The translations under genes were made by a program, and so were the position numbers. From Rachicladosporium sp. CCFEE 5018 (taxonomy: Eukaryota; Ascomycota; Dothideomycetes; Cladosporiales; Cladosporiaceae), in NCBI GenBank assembly GCA_002077045.2, contig KZ111142.1:1052463-1091205 (forward strand): a DNA stretch of 38,743 nucleotides, read 5' to 3'. The notes below the pieces were generated by a model. That model was not told where the DNA came from. It did not search any database and saw nothing but the letters and a program-made list of their open reading frames with translations. Shown here one piece after another: positions 28,137-36,971 of the stretch (its first letter is position 1; each line of letters opens with the position of its first letter).

Positions 28137-28825
28137 ATGCTGGGTTGTGTTCAGTGCTCAGGTGGTGTTGGTGTCGGAGTCGTAGCATGGCTGGGCTGCA
28201 GTACTTAGTGCAAGTAGTGTGGCCGAGAGCAAAACTCATTTCAAACTCTCATCATCGATGTTGTGCTTCGGCGCTTCATGGGTTCTCGTAACCGCCAAGT
28301 GTTGCTGCTGCCTGATCCAATCTCCTTCAAGCAGGTCTCTATGCTATTGCGACTAGTGACTGAATGCTCACCACGGTCGCCTCGGACAAGAAGTCTTGTC
28401 AGTCACACCTTGATGAAATGCTCGAGCTCAATATCACGATTACCGGATGTCTTAAGTGCCGGACGCCGTCAGTCTCCGCCGCCGAGGACTCAGCAGCCCT
28501 ATCACACTATAACATACTTTCCAATACCTTCTCATGTGTCTCTCCTGTATCATCTCGCACTCTTTGCGATTGTATCAAGTCGTGAACTCTCTCGCAGCAT
28601 TGACGTCTCAAGGGCTAGACCTCGAGCCTTGGCACTATCGGAAGGCTTGCCCGTGAGACCGACGACACTTCAATCTCAATGCACCTTCGCGGCTATGCAC
28701 CCTCCGTGGCATCATACACGGCATGGTGCAGAATATAAGACGTAAGATGAGGTAGGTCCGGTAGGTGAAGATCGCGCGTCTCTCCAGTCTCTCTGCTCTA
28801 CCGCTCTTGTCATTGATCGCCCAGC
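28137..28825. other. Intergenic RPL3-GH131, copy 2
   Basis: 689 bp, colinear with 16208-16896, with scattered substitutions and a conserved TATAAG at 28734-28739. No gene is supported. Confidence 0.5.
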
Positions 28826-29734
28826 ATGCTCTCCCACCTCACCACCCTCTCCCTACTCTCCCTCGCCTCAGCCCTCCCTTCTACCCTCTCCCACCAAAAG
28901 TCCCCCTCCATCCCTCTAGTCTTCGATGGACGCGTACCTAAGGCCGCTACGGGTGCGACGTTCGACGCCGGCCTCCTGCCCTACAATGCAAAGTACGATC
29001 TCGGCGCGAACCTAACCTGGTCAGACGTCCTGCTGTTCCCCAAAGTGCAGACCTCACTCTTCGACAACTCCTCCACCAAAGCCGTAGAAGTCACCATCGA
29101 CGACCGCGCGATCTTCACACCCTCGCCGACGAACGTGCAAGCGGGTTTCAGGAGGAACGAGCTCCTCCCGCAGCCCGCGAATGCCACCTACGCCACAACT
29201 GGAATCAAGACGCTGCATGTCAGTCTGCAGCCTGACAGCCACAGAAGGCTGAATTATAGTCACGAGTACCAGCTCGCGTGGCTCGAATCCCAGGACTACT
29301 CCGCTGACCAGTTCTCCCTGAATGTCGGGACCATCTTTGGAACTAAGGATGCGCATCCGAAGCGCCTCCAGCTCCGCGGTACTTCCAACGCGAGCCCGCA
29401 GCAGACTCTCTGGTCTGCGCCCTTTGACGAAGGCGTCTGGCACAATCTGGCGCTGGTGCTGGATTTCAACAAGAATGCGTTGAAGGTGTACTACTCGAAG
29501 GAGTGCGAGAAATTGGAGGCTGTCACGGGATTCATTTCCAACGATCTGTCGAACCTTGGGCAATACCATTTTGGCATACTGAAGAAGCCTACGGGGCAAA
29601 ATCTCACAGATATCACGAGGCAGGGTTTCCAGGAGAAGGGCATACATGAGGGGATTGTGTATGGGGGAATACTGGAGGAGGACTCGAAGGGCGGGCTATT
29701 GAGCGTGGCACCAGGAAAGGCTGTGAAGTACTAG
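28826..29734 (+). CDS. Secreted GH131 beta-glucanase, copy 2
   Basis: 302 residues, intact and intronless, with the same signal peptide, GH131 motifs and promoter TATA element as copy 1. One Thr codon is missing in the signal peptide. Substitutions are HF to HV in TLHFSLQ, SPEYQLV to SHEYQLA, KEAH to KDAH, ENLEAVTGL to EKLEAVTGF and GKT to GKA near the end. None touches the most conserved blocks. The first 250 bp after the signal peptide are nearly identical to copy 1, with changes clustered in the middle and at the 3' end. Both copies look functional. Confidence 0.9.
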   Translation: MLSHLTTLSLLSLASALPSTLSHQKSPSIPLVFDGRVPKAATGATFDAGLLPYNAKYDLGANLTWSDVLLFPKVQTSLFDNSSTKAVEVTIDDRAIFTPSPTNVQAGFRRNELLPQPANATYATTGIKTLHVSLQPDSHRRLNYSHEYQLAWLESQDYSADQFSLNVGTIFGTKDAHPKRLQLRGTSNASPQQTLWSAPFDEGVWHNLALVLDFNKNALKVYYSKECEKLEAVTGFISNDLSNLGQYHFGILKKPTGQNLTDITRQGFQEKGIHEGIVYGGILEEDSKGGLLSVAPGKAVKY

Positions 29735-30181
29735 ATACGGAAGGGGAGGAGGGGAAGGGCGCTACTGCTGGTCAGCTGGGCAGGTTGGGCAGGCAGAAAA
29801 GTTCGAGCGAAGCACTCTAAGAGCTTGAGGGAAGCGTATAGCTAGCTGTACATACTGCATATCGCTCAGTGCGTCTTCCCAGGCTTCATGATCATCGTCA
29901 ATGCTGACTTAATGTCTCTGTGGTGGTCCGGGCAATGCCGTCTGCTAGGGGGACGTACAAGTATGATTCCCTCGGTGGTGCTGAAGTCCATTTTGTCAGC
30001 TCGGTGCCCAGATTACTGTCAGTCCAGGACGGCAAGGCTAGGCAATGGCACGACATCGCTGGGTAAAATTGCTTCCGCTTCGCAGTGTCTTTCATTGCCA
30101 CTACTCCCTCGTTAAGATATCAACAAGACCTCCAAGTCCATCTCCATCCCAAACCTACAGCGAAGACAATATACCCCAAAG
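29735..30181. other. Intergenic GH131-small ORF, copy 2
   Basis: 447 bp, colinear with 17809-18255 without net indel. No supported gene. Confidence 0.45.
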
Positions 30182-30343
30182 ATGCATCTCGAAGCCCCCA
30201 AAGCGCACACCCCCTACATCTTCCCGATCGGGAATTACATCATTCCCGAGTCAACCGCGAGGCTGGCGAGCGAGCGTCCGAAAGGACCATGTCCGCGGCC
30301 TGGGCCATCAAAGCCATGTCCTAATGCGCCGAAGCCGAAGTAG
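30182..30343 (+). CDS. Candidate small protein, 53 aa, copy 2
   Basis: Same length, start and stop position as copy 1, without any frame break. The C-terminal half (PESTARLASERPKGPCPRPGP then SKPCPNAPKP) is kept. The N-terminal half has changed strongly (for example RKPYSFPTWNFT to HTPYIFPIGNYI). No domain or signal peptide is recognised, and expression is unknown. Whether it is a complete gene or an exon cannot be settled from the sequence. Confidence 0.45.
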   Translation: MHLEAPKAHTPYIFPIGNYIIPESTARLASERPKGPCPRPGPSKPCPNAPKPK

Positions 30344-30677
30344 CTTCTGGATTTGGGTACAAGATCATCCATAGAGGCATGGACAAGGATCGGAAGGACA
30401 GTGGCTGAATACATAGGGAATTCGATCGCAAATAACGTAGAAAGGAACAATGAATGGTTACACCACCAACACTCAGCAGTTTTGGTCATGGTGCTCTGGT
30501 GCTCGTACGTTCCAATTCACGAGCCCACAGCAGCGTCTTGATATATTGCGAGTTAACGGTCGAGACGTTGCTACATTGCGTGGGCTGGTGACGATTTGCG
30601 ATGACAAGGTGGATCATCGTTGCGTTGTATGAATATGGTGATGGTAATAATCCTTTCCTCGATCTCGTGGGTACTAA
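30344..30677. other. Copy-specific segment with no match in the other copy
   Basis: 334 bp that replace the 413 bp of 18418-18830. It is more AT-rich to the eye than its surroundings and carries no recognisable gene or repeat end. Confidence 0.6.
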
Positions 30678-31925
30678 TCAGTGGTGATCCATTTGCTCCA
30701 GCCCCTCGCCAATGACCTGCAGTATTGAGTTGATCACCTCACCGGGCCGCCTGCCCGGCCGAGCGTTCTGTGGGGGGATCTCGGGCGTCGGAGTCGTTGT
30801 CGTAATCGGCACAGCGGCTGTACCAGCGAGACTGGTCGTCGGCACCACATCTAGGGTACTCTCGACGGTCTTCGCGGGCGTGGTCCACATTGACATGAAT
30901 AGCGAGCCAGCCCAGCCAGTACTGACATCGACAGACGACGTGGCCACCGCTGAATGTAGTGTAGGCGTGCTGTCTGTGATCGAGTCTGAGTCTGGCGACA
31001 CGCTGCTAGTGATCGGCTTCGAGACGACAGGCGTGTCTGATTCAGGGTCCGGCACTGGCTGGACTGGACCATTGGCTGTGGACTGTAGTGGAGGATCCGT
31101 ACTAATGTCTGAACTGAGCACGGTATTCGATACTGTGACGTCGATGCTGGTCTCGACGTGGGACGTGGTCGATACTGCAGATGTGATTACGGTACTGTCG
31201 AAGCTGCTCGTCAAGCCGACAGTGGTTGGCGTTATGAAAGCAATTTCGAGGGACGAGGGAGTGAGGTGTTGAGCCGCAGTACTATCTGTTTCGATTGTAC
31301 TGATTTGCTGCTGGGAAGTCGCGCTAGGCCTAAAGGTAGTACCTGCCGTTGGTGTAATCGTCGCAAGCGGAGGCAATGAGTCTGGTGCATCGGATGGCTG
31401 CGCTGTATTTGCGTGTTTGGTTGACGCCGTCGACGAGGGAAATGCGCTGATGAGCGAGCTCTCATTCATCATGCTGATCCTGCTATGGTCGAACAGCCAC
31501 TCCCCATCTTTGCCTTGTTGCCCGGAAGCCACCATCGCCACAATGACAACAACAGTAAAGGCAAGCACAGCTAGGAAGACAATGACCATCGCCCTTTTAT
31601 CTTCTCTCGTGAACTCCAGACCGGCCTCGTAGTCCACCTTACTAGCCATCCCCGATGGTGCGGCCGCCAGTGGATGCAATTTGATGGTGACTTCAGGCTG
31701 CGTGACATCAGCCTGCTGAGGCTCGACATCTTGTAAAGGAGCAGGAGCGCGAGTGGCTCGCCATCGAGGTTGCGATGGTCTTCTAGTGCTCGCCAGGTGC
31801 GCGAGGCCGTCGTCTATGGAGTGGTCGATCCAAGAATCATCGTCGATCGAGCTGCTGCGTGCTGAGCCAGAGGGAGGCGTGTTCGCCTGTGTATGCGAGA
31901 TGTCCCTGATGCTTGGAGTCGACAT
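30678..31925 (-). CDS. Single-pass membrane protein with Ser/Thr-rich ectodomain, copy 2
   Basis: 415 residues, intact and intronless. The N-terminal region, the basic stop (REDKR) and the membrane segment (VIVFLAVLAFTVVVIVAMVA) closely follow copy 1, as does the C-terminal RRPGEVINSILQVI. The Ser/Thr/Pro-rich ectodomain has kept its composition and length but little of its sequence. It includes conserved islands such as STGWAGSLFMSMW near the C-terminus. This pattern, a fixed scaffold with a fast-changing glycosylated stalk, suggests a surface protein. The two copies could be strongly diverged alleles or homeologs. Confidence 0.75.
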   Translation of the reverse strand: MSTPSIRDISHTQANTPPSGSARSSSIDDDSWIDHSIDDGLAHLASTRRPSQPRWRATRAPAPLQDVEPQQADVTQPEVTIKLHPLAAAPSGMASKVDYEAGLEFTREDKRAMVIVFLAVLAFTVVVIVAMVASGQQGKDGEWLFDHSRISMMNESSLISAFPSSTASTKHANTAQPSDAPDSLPPLATITPTAGTTFRPSATSQQQISTIETDSTAAQHLTPSSLEIAFITPTTVGLTSSFDSTVITSAVSTTSHVETSIDVTVSNTVLSSDISTDPPLQSTANGPVQPVPDPESDTPVVSKPITSSVSPDSDSITDSTPTLHSAVATSSVDVSTGWAGSLFMSMWTTPAKTVESTLDVVPTTSLAGTAAVPITTTTPTPEIPPQNARPGRRPGEVINSILQVIGEGLEQMDHH

Positions 31926-32195
31926 GGGTAGCGCGTGGTTGATGACATTGATGAGCGGTCATGTCGTGTGCTTAGGCGGTGTAAGTTTCCGTAGGAAGGA
32001 GCTGTCGAGAGCGTAGAGTCATTCACCAGACCACTGCCAGTGACCGTGTGCGCCGACAGGAGTGTATGACTGTCGCATGCTTCTCCATAAGAACGCAACA
32101 GACTTGAACGATGGGTCATCGCGAAACGGAGTCGTTCAGACGGGTCAAAGGGTCTAGACGGCCAAGGTCACGGACATCGTACGCCTACGACAACC

Positions 32196-32781
32196 TCACC
32201 TCCCCGCCCAGATCCCGCTCCCTATCCCCCGTCCCCTCTCATTCACCGGCCTCTTCGCCACCTTCCCCTGCGCCTTCACACCCTCCACAACCCGCTCCCT
32301 CCCCGTCTCGACCACCACACCCCCCACAATCATCTCGCCCAACACAGCATGCAGCGTCTCAAAATTGAAGATCAGATCTAGCTCGCAGACATCCTCGAAC
32401 AGGTAGTCCAGACTTTCTACGAAGACGTGGATGAGATCTAGCAAGGCCAGGGGAGATTCTGTGGAGGTTGAGATGACGATGAAGTAGAGGGTGGCGTAGT
32501 GGCGATATGTCACCGGGGAGGGAGCATCGTTGGACTCCTGAGCAGTATTCGAGGACGGGGCGAGGAGTGGTGGAAGCGGCAAGAAGTTGCAACTGCTTGG
32601 TGGTCGGGCAGAGACGAGGGTGAAGATCTCGGAGATGAGTCGTTGTTGGACTGATGTGTCCTGGGATTGAGATTAGCTACGATATCAGATCAGGCGAGGG
32701 TTGCTACGGTACAAGCTGGGTGTAGAATTTAGTCAGACGAGGTTGGCCATTGTTATTGAAGACCAGTACTGCGTTGATCAT
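32196..32781 (-). CDS. APS3: AP-3 adaptor complex sigma subunit, copy 2
   Basis: Exons 32781-32713 and 32660-32196 with a 52 bp intron (GTACCG...CCCAG), 177 residues. Exon 1 encodes the same 23 residues as copy 1 despite several silent changes. In exon 2 the readable differences are few (SLVTYRH to SPVTYRH, RGVGSG to RGIGSG). The intron body differs clearly from copy 1 while its ends are conserved, which supports both splice calls. Confidence 0.93.
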
Positions 32782-32958
32782 CGTTGTAGTCTCAGTATCG
32801 CATTTATGTATGTTACACACGAGACCAGATGGCGATATGAGTTGCAGCCAGCGAACTGATGGTCCAAGCTCCACTGCAGACCAGATTTTTGGGAGTCACT
32901 CGAGCACCTGCATTGGAGTCCTGCAGCTATACCACACATTACTCACGACCAGTCCCCG

Positions 32959-32965
32959 TGACTCA
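32959..32965 (+). promoter_or_regulatory. TGACTCA (Gcn4/CPC1-type) site upstream of LeuRS, copy 2
   Basis: Same distance (90 bp) from the LeuRS ATG as in copy 1, with the TTACTCA variant also kept at 32939-32945. Confidence 0.5.
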
Positions 32966-33054
32966 CCACGCCGTTCCCACGCTCTTTACTCCCGCCCTCG
33001 CGCGGTCTGCGCCTGTTCTCCTCTCTCCACAAACTACAGCATCAACAACCCAGC

Positions 33055-36000
33055 ATGGCTGCCCAAGCAACACAGTCCACGGTCGACCCCTCGGTCGCCC
33101 CCACCAGCGGCACTCTCAAACTCGAAAACACCGACAAACGCGACACCCTCATCGCCTCGGAAAAGAAGTATCAAAAAGCGTGGGCCTCGTCCAAGATCTT
33201 CCAGCAAGACGCGCCCTCCCTCCAAGATGTGCCCTTCCACTCCATCTCACCTGCCGAGCTGCGGAAGAAGCACCCCAAGTATATGGTCACCATGGCGTAT
33301 CCCTACGTCAACGGCTCGCCTCACGCGGGGCATTCATTCACGGCCTCGAAATTGGAGTTCGCGATAGGATGGGCGAGGATGAAGGGCATGCGAGCGTTGT
33401 ATCCTCAGGGCTATCATTGCACGGGCATGCCGATCAAGGCTTGTGCGGATAAGTTGGTCAGGGAGATTGAGATGTTCGGCAAGAACTTCGAGAACTGTCC
33501 TGCTGAAGCCGTTCAAGATGAGGGTGCTGGGAAAGAGAACGGCGCACCACCAGCCCCAGTGCAAGGCGTGACAAAGACAGGCATCACCAAGTTCGGCGCC
33601 AAAAAGAGCAAAGTGAACAGCAAGACTAACGTAGCTCTCAAATACCAGTTTCAAGTCATGCTCGCGCAAGGCGTGCCTCTGGAAGAGATCCACCGCTTCG
33701 CCGAGCCAGCGCACTGGCTCGAGTACTTCCCTCCGCTCTGGAAGCGCGATCTCGATGGTCTGGGCTGCCGGATCGACTGGCGGCGAAGCATGGTCACCAC
33801 AGACGCGAACCCATACTACGACGCCTTTGTACGATGGCAGATGAACCGCCTCAAGGAACTGGGCAAGATCAAGTTCGGCAAGCGGTATACGGTCTACTCG
33901 CCGAAAGATGGGCAGGCGTGTATGGATCACGACCGGCAAAGCGGGGAGGGTGTGACTGTACAGGAGTACACTGCGCTGAAGTTGAAGGTCAAGGAATGGC
34001 CGGAGGTCGCGAAGGCGAAGCTTGAGGGCAAGATTCCAGAAGGTGCCAGCGTGTACTTCGTGCCTGCTACTTTGCGGCCGGAGACGATGTATGGACAGAC
34101 TTGCTGTTTCGTGGGGCCGAGTATACAGTATGGAATCTTTGAGATCGAGAAGGGCAAGGAGTATTATTTCATTTCGGATCGGGCGGCGAGGAATATGGCT
34201 TTCCAGAACATATTTCCCAAGTGGGGTGAGTTCCCCAAGGTGGCCGAGTTGCAAGGCTCGGAGGTGGTTGGCACGCTCGTGAACGCGCCGCTGTCGATAC
34301 ACAAGGAGGGTGTACGAATCCTGCCTATGGAGTCTGTCAAGGCATCGAAAGGCACGGGTGTGGTCACGAGCGTGCCATCAGACTCCCCTGACGATTACGC
34401 GACGATGATGGACTTGGCGAAGAAGGCGGACTACTACAAGATCAAGAAGGAGTGGGCTGAGCTTGAGATCCTGCCTATAATCGAGACACCTTCATACGGC
34501 AACTTGACAGCCAAGTTTCTCGTTGAGTCGATGAAGATCAACTCGCCGAAAGACGCCAAGCAGCTGGCGGAAGCCAAGGATCTGGCCTACAAAGAGGGCT
34601 TCTACAAGGGCAAGATGGTCTATGGCGAATTCACAGGCAAGTCCGTCGAGGAGGCCAAGCCTCTGGTCCGACAACAACTCATTGACTCGAATGAGGCGTT
34701 CGCGTATGCAGAGCCCGATGGTCTTGTCATGAGCAGATCAGGCGACGAGTGCGTGGCAGGACATCTCGATCAATGGTTCATGAACTATGGTTCACCTGAG
34801 AAGAGCGGTCATCAAACATGGCAGCCTGAGGTGCTGAAACATCTAATGAACGAAGACGGCAAGGGTCTCAATACCTTCAGCACTGAGACGAAGAATGCGT
34901 TTGAGCAAGTTCTTTGGTGGCTGAGTCAATGGGCCTGCGCCCGATCGTATGGGCTCGGAACGAAGCTACCCTGGGACAAGTCACAGCTTGTGGAATCCTT
35001 GTCAGACAGCACGATCTACCCAGCCTACTACACCATCGCACACCTCCTGCACGGCGACATCTTCGGCAAGACGCGTGGAGCCCTAGACGTGGCGGCCGAA
35101 GACATGACAGACGAGACCTGGGACTACCTGTTCTGCCGGACTGAGGACTTGCCCACCGATACGAAGATCACAAAAGAGAAGCTCCAAGCAATGCGCCGCG
35201 AGTTCGAGTACTGGTACCCCCTGGATGTGCGGATATCTGGCAAGGACTTGATTCAGAATCATCTAACTTTCTTGCTTTATGTCCACATTGCTCTCTTCCC
35301 CAAGGATTACTGGCCACGTGGCATCCGAGTGAACGGTCATCTCCTGCTCAACGGCGAGAAAATGTCGAAATCCACTGGCAACTTCCTGACTCTGTACGAT
35401 GCGACGGCAAAATTCGGCGCGGACGCTACACGTATCGCGTTGGCAGACGCAGGCGATACGATGGAAGACGCCAACTTCGAAGAGAGTGTCGCAAACGCCA
35501 ACATCCTGCGAATGTACGAGCTCAGGCAATGGTGCGAGAGCGTCATACTCGATGCCCGGATCCTCAAAGACTCCGAGTCCTACGCGCAAGTCAAGGACGC
35601 CGAGCGGCACAAGAATAATGACTCTATCCAGCGTACCGGCCCAATCCTCTTCTGGGACTCACTTTTCGAGAACGAACTCAATGGTCTTGTCGAGGAGACG
35701 CGAACACAGTATGAGGCGACGAACTACAAAGCTGCGCTCAAATCCGGGCTGTACGACTTCACTGGCGCGCGAGACTTCTATCGCGAGGTCACGAAAGCTG
35801 CTGGCATAGGCATGCATGCTGATCTCATCAAGCGGTATGTGGAGTTGCAAGCCCTTATGGTGGCCGTCGTGGCGCCGCACTGGAGCGAGCATATCTGGCT
35901 CGAAGTCCTCAAGAAGTCCGACACAGTCCAGAACGCGAGGTTTCCTGAGGCGAGAGAGCAGAAAGCTGACCTTAGTGCGGCAAGGGAGTATGTGCGCAAT

Positions 36001-36531
36001 ACATCCAGCTCCATCACGTCCGCAGAAGGCGCGCAGTTGAAGCGAATGGCAAAGGGCAAATCAACATCTTACGACCCGAAGAAGGAGAAGAAACTCAGCA
36101 TCTTCTGCGCGCTGAAGTATCCTTCGTGGCAAGACGGCATCATCGACACCGTCCGCAAGAACTTCTCAAACATGAGTCTGGACATGACGGCCGTTAGCAA
36201 ATCGATCCCCAAACCCGAAACCAAGCGCGCCATGCCCTTCGTCCAACACCTCAAGAAACAGTTGGACACTGGCGTATCTCCGGACACTGTTTTCGAACGC
36301 AAGCTGGCTTTTGATGAGGTGGAAGTGCTGAAGGAGATGGTGCCGGGGTTGAGGCAGACTGTGCAGAAGTGTCAGGTCGTCGAAGTGGTGCTTGTGGAGG
36401 AGGGTGGCAAGGCTGGTGAGGTTGTGGGTGGGTCGGAGGAAGGCAGTGTGGGGCAGAAGAGGGAGGGGTTGCCGGCTAGTGCTGAGGGGGCGGTGCCTGG
36501 TGGGCCGACGTTCTTCTTTGAGAATATTTGA
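33055..36531 (+). CDS. Cytosolic leucyl-tRNA synthetase, copy 2
   Basis: 1158 residues, intact, same motifs at the same positions as copy 1 (PHAGH 89-93, KMSKS 769-773). About 19 amino acid differences are visible; about half lie in the last 220 residues, for example KQPDTVQNARFAEA to KKSDTVQNARFPEA and QTVELVLVDEGG to QVVEVVLVEEGG. Silent differences are unevenly spread: long stretches such as 35074-35570 are almost identical to copy 1, while 35610-36440 differs at roughly one base in ten. No catalytic or editing residue is affected, so both copies should be active. Confidence 0.97.
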   Translation: MAAQATQSTVDPSVAPTSGTLKLENTDKRDTLIASEKKYQKAWASSKIFQQDAPSLQDVPFHSISPAELRKKHPKYMVTMAYPYVNGSPHAGHSFTASKLEFAIGWARMKGMRALYPQGYHCTGMPIKACADKLVREIEMFGKNFENCPAEAVQDEGAGKENGAPPAPVQGVTKTGITKFGAKKSKVNSKTNVALKYQFQVMLAQGVPLEEIHRFAEPAHWLEYFPPLWKRDLDGLGCRIDWRRSMVTTDANPYYDAFVRWQMNRLKELGKIKFGKRYTVYSPKDGQACMDHDRQSGEGVTVQEYTALKLKVKEWPEVAKAKLEGKIPEGASVYFVPATLRPETMYGQTCCFVGPSIQYGIFEIEKGKEYYFISDRAARNMAFQNIFPKWGEFPKVAELQGSEVVGTLVNAPLSIHKEGVRILPMESVKASKGTGVVTSVPSDSPDDYATMMDLAKKADYYKIKKEWAELEILPIIETPSYGNLTAKFLVESMKINSPKDAKQLAEAKDLAYKEGFYKGKMVYGEFTGKSVEEAKPLVRQQLIDSNEAFAYAEPDGLVMSRSGDECVAGHLDQWFMNYGSPEKSGHQTWQPEVLKHLMNEDGKGLNTFSTETKNAFEQVLWWLSQWACARSYGLGTKLPWDKSQLVESLSDSTIYPAYYTIAHLLHGDIFGKTRGALDVAAEDMTDETWDYLFCRTEDLPTDTKITKEKLQAMRREFEYWYPLDVRISGKDLIQNHLTFLLYVHIALFPKDYWPRGIRVNGHLLLNGEKMSKSTGNFLTLYDATAKFGADATRIALADAGDTMEDANFEESVANANILRMYELRQWCESVILDARILKDSESYAQVKDAERHKNNDSIQRTGPILFWDSLFENELNGLVEETRTQYEATNYKAALKSGLYDFTGARDFYREVTKAAGIGMHADLIKRYVELQALMVAVVAPHWSEHIWLEVLKKSDTVQNARFPEAREQKADLSAAREYVRNTSSSITSAEGAQLKRMAKGKSTSYDPKKEKKLSIFCALKYPSWQDGIIDTVRKNFSNMSLDMTAVSKSIPKPETKRAMPFVQHLKKQLDTGVSPDTVFERKLAFDEVEVLKEMVPGLRQTVQKCQVVEVVLVEEGGKAGEVVGGSEEGSVGQKREGLPASAEGAVPGGPTFFFENI

Positions 36532-36971
36532 GAGGAAGGAAAGGAGGAGGAGGATGGCGTGAGCGCTTACGGGATGTAGCCAGGCAATCATGTGCCTGCT
36601 GGTAGAGCCTGAAGGCTCTCTATCGGATGGGAAGATATACATATGTGCCTCACGTCGAGACCGCAATTGCGCACGCTAGGTACTCGAAGCGCTGTACTCT
36701 CCTCTTGATAGTTCACATAGTGGCAGTAGTAATGGAAGTGTGTCACGTGACACCGCGTTCCACTCTACGCGACTTCCCCCCGCGTACCTTCCTCCACGAA
36801 CGATAAAGTTCGCCACATGCTGCCTCCTGTCTGCACGAGCCAATCTCCACTCTACCAGACACCCTCCTCCCCTGCACTACAGCAAACATCCTTCCTCCAC
36901 TATACTTGCCACCGCCGTTCCGCACTGTCCCATAGACCACATACATCTGGCTTCCTCGTACTGCAGCGACA
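36532..36971. other. Intergenic LeuRS-RAD7, copy 2
   Basis: 440 bp, colinear with copy 1 and nearly identical. No gene supported. Confidence 0.5.
36743..36750. promoter_or_regulatory. TCACGTGA palindrome upstream of RAD7, copy 2
   Basis: Identical palindrome at the same distance from the RAD7 ATG as in copy 1, although the bases just before it have changed. Confidence 0.3.

Noticed and set aside
27155..28291. 378-codon RPL3 frame in copy 2 as a distinct protein
   Set aside because: It reads through an intron with a standard GTATGT donor, a CTAAC branch motif and CAG acceptor; splicing restores the normal L3 C-terminus.
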